Below are positions 52,311 to 64,000 of a stretch of DNA of 64,000 bases, piece by piece. The stretch is from Scolanthus callimorphus (Eukaryota; Cnidaria; Anthozoa; Actiniaria; Edwardsiidae): NCBI GenBank assembly GCA_033964015.1, contig CM066913.1:34795577-34859576 (forward strand), written 5' to 3'. Both the position numbers and the translations under genes were made by a program. The notes beneath the pieces were generated by a model. That model did no database searches. It was not told the DNA's origin and was given only the letters and a program-made list of their open reading frames with translations. The number at the start of each line of letters is the position of its first letter. Within the stretch, counting starts at the first letter, position 1.

Positions 52311-55300
52311 TGGTTGAGCGATACAATAATGACCCCCCAGGCACCGAGTGCGGAATCAATGCGCACACAATATTACCCCCCGCGATAATGACTCTCCACG
52401 CACCGAGTGCGGAATCAATGCGCACACAATATTACCCTTGTGATAATAACCTTCCACGCACCGAGTGCGGAGTCGATGCGCTCACGATATTACCCCCCGT
52501 GATAATAACCTTCCACGCACACCGAGTGCAGAGTCTATGCGCACACAATAACTCTTGTGATAATAACCTTCCACGCACCCCGAGTGCGGAGTCGATGCGC
52601 TCACGATATTACCCTTATGGTAATCACCTTCCACGCACCCCGAGCGCGGAGTCTATGCGCACACAATATTACCCTTGTGATAATAACCTTCCACGCACCC
52701 CGAGTGCGGAGTCGATGCGCTCACGATATTACCCTTGTGATAATAACCTTCCACGCACACCGAGTGCGGAGTCTATGCGCACACAATATTACCCTTGTGA
52801 TAATAACCTTCCACGCACCCCGAGTGCGGAGTCGATGCGCTCACGATATTACCCTTGTGATAATACCTTCCACGCACACCGAGTGCGGAGTCTATGCGCA
52901 CACAATAACTCTTGTGATAATAACCTTCCACGCACCCCGAGTGCGGAGTCGATGCGCTCACGATATTACCCTTATGGTAATCACCTTCCACGCACCCCGA
53001 GTGCGGTGTCTATGCGCACACAATATTACCCTTGTGATAATAACCTTCCACGCACCCCGAGTGCGGAGTCGATGCGCTCACGATATTACCCTTGTGATAA
53101 TAACCTTCCACGCACACCGAGTGCGGAGTCTCTGCGCACACAATATTACCCTTATGGTAATAACCTTCCACGCACACCGAGTGCGGAGTCTATGCGCACA
53201 CAATATTACCCTTGTGATAATAACCTTCCACGCACCCGAGTGCAGAGTCTATGCGCACACAATATTACCCTTATGATAATAACCTTCCACGCACACCGAG
53301 TGTGGAGTCTATGCGCACACAATATTACCCTTGTGATATTAACCTTCCACGAACACCGAGTGCGGAGTCTATGCGCACTTAATATTACCCTTGTGATAAT
53401 AGCCTTCCACTCACCCAAATGCAGAGTCTATGCGCACACAATATTACCCTTGTGATAATAACCTTCCACGCACACCGAGTGCGGAGTCTATGCGCACACA
53501 ATATTACTCTTGTGATAATAACCTTCCACGCACCCCGAGTGCGGAGTCGATGCGCTCACGATATTACCCTTGTGATAATAACCTTCCACGCACACCGAGT
53601 GCGGAGTCTATGCGCACACAATATTACCCTTGTGATAATAACCTTCCACGCACCCCGAGTGCGGAGTCGATGCGCTCACGATATTACCCTTGTGATAATA
53701 ACCTTCCACGCACACCGAGTGCGGAGTCTATGCGCACACAATAACTCTTGTGATAATAACCTTCCACGCACCCCGAGTGCGGAGTCGATGCGCTCACGAT
53801 ATTACCCTTATGGTAATCACCTTCCACGCACCCCGAGTGCGGAGTCTATGCGCACACAATATTACCCTTGTGATAATAACCTTCCACGCACCCGAGTGCG
53901 GAGTCGATGCGCTCACGATATTACCCTTGTGATAATAACCTTCCACGCACACCGAGTGCGGAGTCTCTGCGCACACAATATTACCCTTATGGTAATAACC
54001 TTCCACGCACACCGAGTGCGGAGTCTATGCGCACACAATATTACCCTTGTGATAATAACCTTCCACGCACCCGAGTGCAGAGTCTATGCGCACACAATAT
54101 TACCCTTATGATAATAACCTTCCACGCACACCGAGTGTGGAGTCTATGCGCACACAATATTACCCTTGTGATATTAACCTTCCACGAACACCGAGTGCGG
54201 AGTCTATGCGCACTTAATATTACCCTTGTGATAATAGCCTTCCACTCACCAAATGCAGAGTCTATGCGCACACAATATTACCCTTGTGATAATAACCTTC
54301 CACGCACACCGAGTGCGGAGTCTATGCGCACACAATATTACTCTTGTGATAATAACCTTCCACGCACACCGAGTCTATGCGCACACAATATCACTCTTGT
54401 GATAATAACCTTCCACTCACACCGAGTGCAGAGTCTTTGCGCACACAATATTACCCTTATGATAATAACCTTCCACTCACACCGAGTGCGGAGTCTTTGC
54501 GCACACAATATTACCCTTATGATAATAACCTTATACTCACACCGAGTGCGGAGTCTATGCGCACACAATATTACCCTTGTGATAATAACCTTCCACGCAC
54601 CCGAGTGCAGAGTCTATGCGCACACAATATTACCCTTATGATAATAACCTTCCACGCACACCGAGTGTGGAGTCTATGCGCACACAATATTACCCTTGTG
54701 ATATTAACCTTCCACGAACACCGAGTGCGGAGTCTATGCGCACTTAATATTACCCTTGTGATAATAGCCTTCCACTCACCCAAATGCAGAGTCTATGCGC
54801 ACACAATATTACCCTTGTGATAATAACCTTCCACGCACACCGAGTGCGGAGTCTATGCGCACACAATATTACTCTTGTGATAATAACCTTCCACGCACCC
54901 CGAGTGCGGAGTCGATGCGCTCACGATATTACCCTTGTGATAATAACCTTCCACGCACACCGAGTGCGGAGTCTATGCGCACACAATATACCCTTGTGAT
55001 AATAACCTTCCACGCACCCCGAGTGCGGAGTCGATGCGCTCACGATATTACCCTTGTGATAATAACCTTCCACGCACACCGAGTGCGGAGTCTATGCGCA
55101 CACAATAACTCTTGTGATAATAACCTTCCACGCACCCCGAGTGCGGAGTCGATGCGCTCACGATATTACCCTTATGGTAATCACCTTCCACGCACCCCGA
55201 GTGCGGAGTCTATGCGCACACAATATTACCCTTGTGATAATAACCTTCCACGCACCCGAGTGCGGAGTCGATGCGCTCACGATATTACCCTTGTGATAAT

Positions 55301-57775
55301 AACCTTCCACGCACACCGAGTGCGGAGTCTCTGCGCACACAATATTACCCTTATGGTAATAACCTTCCACGCACACCGAGTGCGGAGTCTATGCGCACAC
55401 AATATTACCCTTGTGATAATAACCTTCCACGCACCCGAGTGCAGAGTCTATGCGCACACAATATTACCCTTATGATAATAACCTTCCACGCACACCGAGT
55501 GTGGAGTCTATGCGCACACAATATTACCCTTGTGATATTAACCTTCCACGAACACCGAGTGCGGAGTCTATGCGCACTTAATATTACCCTTGTGATAATA
55601 GCCTTCCACTCACCCAAATGCAGAGTCTATGCGCACACAATATTACCCTTGTGATAATAACCTTCCACGCACACCGAGTGCGGAGTCTATGCGCACACAA
55701 TATTACTCTTGTGATAATAACCTTCCACGCACACCGAGTCTATGCGCGCACACAATATCACTCTTGTGATAATAACCTTCCACTCACACCGAGTGCAGTC
55801 TTTGCGCACACAATATTACCCTTATGATAATAACCTTCCACTCACACCGAGTGCGGAGTCTTTGCGCACACAATATTACCCTTATGATAATAACCTTATA
55901 CTCACACGAGTGCGGAGTCTATGCGCACACAATATTACCCTTGTGATATTAACCTTCCATACACACCGAGTGCGGAGTCTATGCGCACACAATATTACCC
56001 TTATGGTAATCACCTTCCACGCACACCGAGTGCGGAGTCTATGCGCACACATATTACCCTTATGGTAATAACCTTCCACTCACACCGAGTGCGGAGTCTA
56101 TGCGCACACAATATTACCCTTGTGATAATAACCTTCCACGCACACCGAGTGCGGAGTCTATGCGCACACAATATTACCCTTGTGATAATAACCTTCCACG
56201 CACCCGAGTGCAGAGTCTATGCGCACACAATATTACCCTTATGATAATAACCTTCCACGCACACCAAGTGTGGAGTCTATGCGCACACAATATTACCCTT
56301 GTGATATTAACCTTCCACGCACACCGAGTGCGGAGTCTATGCGCACTTATATTATTACCCTTGTGATAATAGCCTTCCACTCACCCAAATGCAGAGTCTA
56401 TGCGCACACAATATTACCCTTGTGATAATAACCTTCCACGCACACCGAGTGCGGAGTCTATGCGCACACAATATTACTCTTGTGATAATAACCTTCCACG
56501 CACACCGAGTGCGGAGTCTATGCGCACACAATATCACTTGTGATAATAACCTTCCACTCACACCGAGTGCAGAGTCTTTGCGCACACAATATTACCCTTG
56601 TGATATTAACCTTCCACACACACCGAGTGCAGAGTCTATGCGCACACAATATTACCCTTATGATAATAACCTTCCACGCACACCGAGTGCGGAGTCTATG
56701 CGCACACAATATCACTCTTGTGATAATAAACTTCCACTCACACCGAGTGCGGAGTCTATGCGCACACAATATTACCCTTGTGATATTAACCTTCCATACA
56801 CACCGAGTGCGGAGTCTATGCGCACACAATATTACCCTTATGGTAATCACCTTCCACGCACACCGAGTGCGGAGTCTATGCGCACACAATATTACCCTTA
56901 TGGTAATAACCTTCCACTCACACCGAGTGCGGAGTCTATGCGCACACAATATTACCCTTGTGATAATAACTTCCACGCACACCGAGTGCGGAGTCTATGC
57001 GCACACAATATTACCCTTGTGATAATAACCTTCCACGCACACCGAGTGCGGAGTCTATGCGCACACAATATTACCCTTGTGATAATAACCTTCCACGCAC
57101 CCCGAGTGCGGAGTCTATGCGCACACAATATCACTCTTGTGATAATAACCTTCCACGCACACCGAGTGCGGAGTCTATGCGCACACAATATCACTCTTGT
57201 GATAATAACCTTCCACTCACACCGAGTGCGGAGTCTATGCGCACACAATATTACCCTTGTGATATTAACCTTCCACGCACACCGAGTGCGGAGTCTATGC
57301 GTACACAATATTACCCTTGTGATAATAACCTTCCACTCACCCCGAGTGCGGAGTCTATGCGCACACAATATCACTCTTGTGATAATAACCTTCCACTCAC
57401 ACCGAGTGCGGAGTCTATGCGCACACAATATTACCCTTGTGATAATAACCTTCCACGCACACCGAGTGCGGAGTCTATGCGCACACAATATTACCCTTCT
57501 GATAATAACCTTCCACGCACACCGAGTGCGGAGTCTATGCGCACACAATATTACCCTTATGGTAATAACCTTCCACGCACACCGAGTGCGGAGTCTATGC
57601 GCACACAATATTACCCTTATGATAATAACCTTCCACGCACACCGAGTGCGGAGTCTATGCGCACACAATATTACCCTTATGATAATAACCTTCCACACAC
57701 ACCGAGTGCGGAGTCTATGCGCACACAATATTACCCTTATGATAATAACCTTTCACGCACACCGAGTGCGGAGTC
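52311..57775 (+). repeat. 60-bp satellite array, left block (about 90 units)
   Basis: Units contain GTGATAATAACCTTCCACGC, ACCGAGTGCGGAGTCTATGC and CACAATATTACCCTT with a 60-bp period. The first two or three units are degenerate (GGAATCAATGC, TACCCCCCG). Two monomer types exist: A (GTCTATGCGCACACAATATT) and B (GTCGATGCGCTCACGATATT). B is found only up to about 55340, often alternating with A. A marker monomer with GCGCACTTAATATT sits at 53371, 54206, 54736, 55570 and (altered) 56339, which reveals a higher-order repeat. Long open frames on both strands are a by-product of the 20-codon period. Confidence 0.95.
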
Positions 57776-57804
57776 TAATAATAATAATAATAATAATAAT
57801 AATA
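57776..57804. repeat. (TAA)n microsatellite, 3' tail of the LINE
   Basis: About nine TAA units between the satellite and the LINE. On the LINE's own strand this is a 3' (ATT)n tail, as seen for CR1/RTE-like elements that end in microsatellites in place of poly(A). Confidence 0.75.
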
Positions 57805-57882
57805 TTTATTGACCTTATATCCAATAACTAGATACATCGGTTAATCATACATGTTAATAATTTACAACAATAATAATAAAAC

Positions 57883-58812
57883 TTATTTAGAGACGTCCAA
57901 CAAGTTGAATTTGTTAAGCAATTCACTAAAATATCTTGCAGACAATTTAAGGGCCAAATCATCTTTCATTGCTAAAATATAGAGAAATAATGACCTTTTA
58001 TCAAAATATCTAAAGGCTCTGTTAATTCGGTACAGGCTTGTTAGGAAATCAAATCTTAAACGACTGAACATACTGTGATCACATTCCATTATGTAATGAA
58101 ATTCATCACCAATGCATGAGTTGTCACAAATATTACACAATCTATCAGTATATGCAATATTGCTATATCGGCCTCGTTCCACCGGAAGTCTGTGGGCGGA
58201 AATACGCAGCCGTGTTACAGCCTGTCGGTCATTAAGATTGGGTATTAGATCTAAATATTTTTCGTAAGAAAATGTAGGTTTGACTATTCTATAGGTTCTC
58301 AACTTTCCTTGGCTTTGCGGATCATCGGAGGAACTGCTGTATAATTTAGATTTCCAATATATTGACCAAAGTTTTGTGAGTTTCATCTTAATATTCCTTG
58401 CAAAATTGCCTAAATCCTTATAATCAACCGTTATCTCAGAAGCATTCCGTAAACCACAAAGTTTGAGAGCATAATTTACAAAAATTACGGGCTTGTAGTT
58501 GTTACTTATATTCAATGAAGCAGCTTTTCCAACTAGAGAATCAAGATAAAAGGATGTTTCAAACGTAACAAGTACTTGATTACCAAGGGAACCATTTGGG
58601 TAATAAGTGGGGCGCGGCCTAACTCTCCGTAAACTGCTATATTGAAGATTTGAATGGACACCCAAGACACGCTTGCAGAATTTTAAATGCAACTTTTCCA
58701 TCAGAGTCATAACTGTAAAAAATTTACTTCTAAAAAGAATCGAAATCCTTGATTTTCCCAAGAACTTCACCACCCCAGACTTCACAACCATATAGTACCA
58801 CCGGTACCACAA
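57883..58812 (-). pseudogene. LINE C-terminal domain, 309 codons open
   Basis: The frame has MEKLHLKFCKRVLGVHSNLQ, VFVNYALKL-type segments, TYRIVKPTFSYEKYLDLIPN, NDRQAVTRLRISAHRLPVER and RLCNICDNSCIGDEFHYIME. The last is the C-x2-C...H...C putative zinc motif at the end of many LINE ORF2 proteins. It is intact from here to its stop but not joined in frame to the RT. Confidence 0.8.
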
Positions 58813-58959
58813 GGGAAGAAAAGAGCTTCAGGAGAACCTTTACTGGGACATTGTCAACAGAAGAGAAACATTTCAAAATACCATGATAAGCCCTTAAGGC
58901 TTTATTATATAGAGACTTCTGGGTTACTTTGAAACCGCCAGAAAAATGGAAGACAATCC

Positions 58960-60004
58960 CTATAAATAGGTGTAATGGTCGACTTGTTCAAGCTCATCAC
59001 CTCGAAAAACCCACTTACAGGTAGAGAACTTTAAACGCCTGGCACCGAAAGTGAAAACTAATATCTTTGATTTCTTTAAATTCACCTGCAACTTCCATTT
59101 TATAGTATAAGCCTCTAACTGTTTCAGATTTTCCTGTAAACCAGAAGATGAATCTGAAAGAAGAACCAGATCATCAGCATAAAGTAGACAACTGAGTCTT
59201 GTATCGCTCAGTTGAACTGAGCCGCATTCTCGCGCAGTAAACAGCTCGGGGATATCATTTATAAAAAGATTGAATAAAGACGGGCTAAGATTGCACCCTT
59301 GCTTTACACCAATTTCAGACCGAAAGAAAGGAGTTAAACCACGACGGGTCCTCACAGCAGACTGAACATCAGAGTACATTGAAAGTAACAACCGTACAAA
59401 CTTGCGACTGCATCCGGAGTTGATTAAAAACAGACCTTCCCTCCACACACTATCATATGCTTTTCTGAAGTCTATAAAACAAGCATAAACAGGGGAACGC
59501 TTTGATCTATAATAATCAAGGATTGTTTTGAGGACCAAAATATGATCAGATGTTCGGCAGTGTTTCTTGAATCCTATCTGAAAAGGATCATTATCGCATT
59601 CGAACTCAAGAAAAAGGTGAAACGTTCATAAGCGTAAAAATTTGCCTAAACACTGGTAATAGAAATACCTCTATAGTTCCCAGGGTCAACTCTGCTCCCG
59701 ACTTATGCAAAGGTACGATAAAACCGCCAGACCAAGAGGCCGGAAAAGTGCCACGTTCAAAGATAATATTGAATAACTTCGCATAAAACGGGGCTAAAAA
59801 CGAAACAGATTGCTTTATAATCTCGTTACTAATGCCATCTAAAGCACTGGCTTTCTGGCTCTTTAGCTTTTTTGCCATGTCACACACCTCCTCAACCGTT
59901 ATAGTATGGTCTAGCGAATCAACACTCGCCGTCCACAAAGTGAAATTTTTGACAATCTGTGCTTCAACTCCAGCGTCATCCTCCAAAAAATTTAATTTAT
60001 TCAA
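58960..60004 (-). pseudogene. LINE reverse transcriptase, two frames
   Basis: 60004-59606 has KKLKSQKASALDGISNEIIK and FPASWSGGFIVPLHKSG (RT motifs 1-2). 59538-58960 has YACFIDFRKAYDSVWREGLF (Asp of motif A), EIGVKQGCNLSPSLFNLFIN, CLLYADDLVLLSDSSSG (YADD at about 59170-59181) and WKLQVNLKKSKILVFTFG. All catalytic residues are kept in the second frame, so decay is moderate. The two parts are out of frame with each other near 59600. Confidence 0.9.
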
Positions 60005-60419
60005 ACCTCTAAAATACTCAAACCATTCAACTGGAGAGACGTCATCTATAGAGCTCTGAGTCTTAGAGGATTTTATGCGATTTACTAAATTCCAAAAAGC
60101 AGAAGGGTTATTTCCATGAAAAGAACTTATTTGCTCAAGCAGTGAATTACGAAACTCGAGTTTCGAACGCTTAATTAACTTTTTGTAAGACTTCTTTAAC
60201 AGAAAGAAGCGATGTCGAAGATAAGGATCAGTGGGAAACTGAGTTAGAAGTTTTCAAAGGCTCCGCAGTTCTTTTTTCATTTTATAGCAATCGCCTGTAA
60301 ACCACTTCTGTTTTGGGGCAACTTACGCCTTGACTTAGATATTGTAGGCATCTTTCGCTTCGAAAGGACTTTACCAGAGGCATTCAAAATTATTTCTGTG
60401 AATTTAGAAACAAAATGAT

Positions 60420-61375
60420 CTACATCTTTGATATTATCTTGGTCAGCAAACAAGGTAACCAATTCAGAATTAACCTCTTGTGAACTAATCGCATCAGCAA
60501 AACCCTGTTTGCTTCATCATTCCACTGAAAACACGACGGTAGAGGACTCAATTCCATTCCACATTGAGAGGATGTCGATACATTCGCTTGCATTACAAAA
60601 GATAAAAAACAATGATGACTGAACTCCATTAAGGACGAGACGGTAAAGTATTTTATACTTGGAAAAAGGCGATTCGAAACCATAACATAATCAACTACAC
60701 TAGCACCGTTGTATGTATAGCAGGTAAATTGTCCCAGGCAATCTCCTTTTACCCTACCGTTGAGAACCACCAAATCACTTTCAACACATAAATCTACAAG
60801 TGACTTCCCATATACATTGACTTGTGAATCTCTCGACAGTCGAGGTTTCACGGGATTAGTAACGGAAATGAGCTGAGAAAATTGAAACCGTCATCATCAA
60901 CAATCTCTGTCAAAGACCCCATACGCGCATTAAAATCGCCGCACAAGATAATTTCTCCTTTCCTAGCAAAGCTATTAATACTATTATGAAGGTTTTCAAA
61001 ATGATCCTTGGAAAGCCTTTTTTCTCGTGTCGAATTTTGTGGGGGAATATAAGCACTACAGACAAAGATATCTTGCTGCATACCAAAGAAATGCCTATCA
61101 AGCTTACACCAGACAAAATCCTCACAGCTCTCCTTATCTAGAAATTTAACACCTTTTCGCAAGGATGACTTAACTAAAACGGAAATTCCGCCCGAATTGC
61201 GACGAGCATTTTTTGGCATCATACGACATTTTGAAAAACAATAAAAACCATCCAAATTCACGTCTTTATCATCATTGCTCAACCACGTCTCGGTTAAAGT
61301 AATGAAGTCAAACTTCGAAAGTTTACATGTCAAATCTGCATCTACCATTTTTGACGAAACACCTTCTATATTCAC
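60420..61375 (-). pseudogene. LINE endonuclease domain, two frames
   Basis: The first part reads DFITLTETWLSNDDKDVNL (catalytic Glu in TETW), RRNSGGISVLVKSSL, FVCSAYIPPQNSTR and EIILCGDFNARMGSLTEIV (GDFNAR). After a shift near 60850 comes RLSRDSQVNVYGKSLVDLCV, FTCYTYNGASVVDYVMVSNR and LMEFSHHCFLSF (the SDH motif as FSHH). Order and spacing are those of an APE-like endonuclease. The first 8-9 codons of the open frame are satellite sequence, so the true start is lost. Confidence 0.85.
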
Positions 61376-64000
61376 TCTTGTGATAATAACCTTCACGCAC
61401 ACCGAGTGCGGAGTCTATGCGCACACAATATCACTCTTGTGATAATAACCTTCCACGCACACCGAGTGCGGAGTCTATGCGCACACAATATCACTCTTGT
61501 GATAATAACCTTCCACTCACACCGAGTGCGGAGTCTATGCGCACACAATATCACTCTTACCGAGTGCGGAGTCTATGCGCACACAATATTACCCTTGTGA
61601 TAATAACCCTCCACGCACCCGAGTGCAGAGTCTATGCGCACACAATATTACCCTTATGATAATAACCTTCCACGCACACCGAGTGCGGAGTCTATGCGCA
61701 CACAATATCACTCTTGTGATAATAACCTTCCACTCACACCGAGTGCGGAGTCTATGCGCACACAATATTACCCTTGTGATAATAACCTTCCACGTACCCG
61801 AGTGCAGAGTCTATGCGCACACATATTACCCTTATGATAATAACCTTCCACGCACACGAGTGCGGAGTCTATGCGCACACAATATCACTCTTGTGATAAT
61901 AACCTTCCACTCACACCGAGTGCAGAGTCTATGCGCACACATATTACCCTTGTGAATAACCTTCCACGCACACCGAGTGCGGAGTCTATGCGCACACAAT
62001 ATCACTCTTGTGATAATAACCTTCCACTCACACCGAGTGCGGAGTCTATGCGCACACAATATTACCCTTGTGATATTAACCTTCCACGCACACCGAGTGC
62101 GGAGTCTATGCGCACACAATATTACCCTTGTGATAATAACCTTCCACGCACACCGAGTGCGGAGTCTATGCGCACACAATATCACTCTTGTGATAATAAC
62201 CTTCCACGCACACCGAGTGCGGAGTCTATGCGCACACAATATTACCCTTATGATAATAACCTTCCACTCACACCGAGTGCAGAGTCTATGCGCACACAAT
62301 ATTACCTTATGATAATAACCTTCCACTCACACCGAGTGCGGAGTCTATGCGCACACAATATTACCCTTGTGATAATAACCTTCCACACACACCGAGTGCG
62401 GAGTCTATGCGCACACAATATTACCCTTATGGTAATAACCTTCCACTCACACCGAGTGCGGAGTCTATGCGCACACAATATTACCCTTGTGATAATAACC
62501 TTCCACACACACCGAGTGCGGAGTCTATGCGGACACAATTACCCTTATGATAATAACCTTCCACTCACACCGAGTGCGGAGTCTATGCGCACACAATATT
62601 ACCCTTATGATAATAACCTTCAACTCACACCGAGTGTGGAGTCTATGCGCACACAATATTACCCTTATGATAATAACCTTCCACGCACACCGAGTGCGGA
62701 GTCTATGCGCACACAATATTACCCTTATGATAATAACCTTCCACACACCCCGAGTGTGGAGTCTATGCGCACACAATATCACTCTTGTGATAATAACCTT
62801 CCACTCACACCGAGTGCGGAGTCTATGCGCACACAATATTAGCCTTATGATAATAATCTTCCACGCACACCGAGTGCGGAGTCTATGCGCACACAATAAT
62901 ACCCTTATGATAATAACCTTCCACACACCCCGAGTGTGGAGTCTATGCGCACACAATATCACTCTTGTGATAATAACCTTCCACTCACACCGAGTGCGGA
63001 GTCTATGCGCACACAATATTAGCCTTATGATAATAATCTTCCACGCACACCGAGTGCGGAGTCTATGCGCACACAATATTACCCTTATGATAATAACCTT
63101 CCACGCACACCGAGTGCGGAGTCTATGCGTACACAATATTACCCTTATGATAATAACCTTCCACGCATCCCGAGTGCAGAGTCTATGCGCACACAATATT
63201 ACCCTTGTGATAATAACCTTCCACTCACACCGAGTGCGGAGTCTATGCGCACACAATATTACCCTTGTGATAATAACCTTCCACTCACACCGAGTGCGGA
63301 GTCTATGCGCACACAATATTACCCTTATGGTAATCACCTTCCGCGCACCCCGAGTGCGGAGTCTATGCGCACACAATATTACCCTTATGATAATAACCTT
63401 CCACGCACCCCGAGTGCGGAGTCTATGCTTACACAATATTACCCTTATGATAATAACCTTCCACGCACCCCGAGTGCGGAGTCTATGCGCACACAATATT
63501 ACCCTTGTGATAATAACCTTCCACTCACACCGAGTGCGGAGTCTTTGCGCACACAATATTACCCTTATGGTAATCACCTTCCGCGCACACCGAGTGCGGA
63601 GTCTATGCGCACACAATATTACCCTTGTGATAATAACCTTCCACGCACCCCGAGTGCGGAGTCTATGCGCACACAATATTACCCTTATGGTAATAACCTT
63701 CCACGCACACCGAGTGGGAGTCTATGCGCACACAATATTACCCTTGTGATAATAACCTTCCACACACACCGAGTGCGGAGTCTTTGCGCACACAATATTA
63801 CCCTTGTGATAATAACCTTACACTCATCTCGAGTGCGGAGTCTATGCGCACACAATATTACCCTTGTGATAATAACCTTCCACGCACACCGAGTGCGGAG
63901 TCTATGCGCACACAATATTACCCTTATGGTAATAACCTTCCACTCACACCGAGTGCGGAGTCTTTGCGCACACAATATCACTCTTGTGATAATAACCTTC
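61376..64000 (+). repeat. 60-bp satellite array, right block (about 43 units, runs off window)
   Basis: Same 60-bp unit as the left block, only the A-type monomer. Sub-variants alternate: CCCTTGTGATAATAACC, CCCTTATGATAATAACC, CACTCTTGTGATAATAACC, and CCTTCCACTCACACC against CCTTCCACGCACACC. A block of two units is repeated at 62760-62900 and 62940-63080 (both with ATTAGCCTTATGATAATAAT). Truncated units occur near 61550, 61800, 61945 and 62530. The array continues past the window end. Confidence 0.95.

Larger units (their letters stand above)
57805..61375 (-). mobile_element. Nearly complete APE-type LINE inserted in the satellite
   Basis: From right to left: endonuclease (61375-60420), linker (60462-60005), RT (60004-58960) and a C-terminal domain (58812-57883), then the (ATT)n tail. 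It is the fullest LINE in the window, missing little at the 5' end. Frame changes lie near 60850, 60430, 60270-60005, 59600 and 58960-58812, so no full protein remains. Satellite units flank both sides; the left stops after GAGTCT and the right resumes at CACTCTTGTGATAATAACC, so about 13-17 bp of a unit are missing at the site. The clade is not assigned. Confidence 0.85.

Noticed and set aside
52311..57831. Very long open frames (up to about 480 codons) in the satellite, both strands
   Set aside because: They follow the 60-bp period, are open in several frames at once, and end where small indels occur. There is no non-repetitive protein sequence.

Overview
The window looks like non-coding, repeat-dominated nuclear DNA of an invertebrate animal, most plausibly a cnidarian (anthozoan or coral type). 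The reasons are: no dense run of intact genes; several clades of decayed LINE retrotransposons; tRNA- and 5S-related SINEs; very many short terminal-inverted-repeat (TIR) elements with recognisable target-site duplications (TSDs); poly-G/poly-C tracts; and a 60-bp satellite. The cnidarian call is inference from repeat style. No intact host gene with a confident name is present.

Layout. 0.3-2.5 kb is a composite repeat whose second copy lies at 21.8-23.8 kb. 2.6-6.35 kb and 12.9-16.2 kb are two diverged copies of one gene-family locus (minus strand, both broken). Between them sit a Tx1/L1-like LINE (6.55-10.4 kb, itself carrying two insertions) and a 1.7-kb TIR element (11.03-12.72 kb) that ends in a near-perfect palindrome. 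17.1-19.4 kb holds a 128-bp array with paired CRE-like palindromes, a GC-rich hairpin, a small hairpin insertion and an 84-bp array. 25-33 kb holds further TIR elements, a long-TIR element whose arms contain a minisatellite, a ~37-bp array and a TIR element with a LINE 3' end nested inside it.

33.8-39.0 kb is a 5.2-kb element with TTAA TSDs and ~1-kb inverted arms; its left arm is interrupted by a PIF/Harbinger-like element (TTA TSD) that itself carries an inverted-repeat element. 39.1-43.0 kb holds two LINE remnants. 44-49.5 kb holds a second copy of the CRE element, a possible cysteine-rich exon, a ~900-bp palindrome, a piggyBac-like MITE and two more TIR elements. 50.5-52.3 kb is a SINE and a LINE fragment. 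From 52.3 kb to the window end is the 60-bp satellite, split at 57.8-61.4 kb by a fairly complete but frameshifted LINE.

The parts interact mainly as insertion history: several filled/empty site pairs inside the window (1535 vs 23060; 18682 vs 29190; 34749 vs 37885) give direct TSD evidence and relative order. All identifications come from reading the sequence; no database search or alignment was run.
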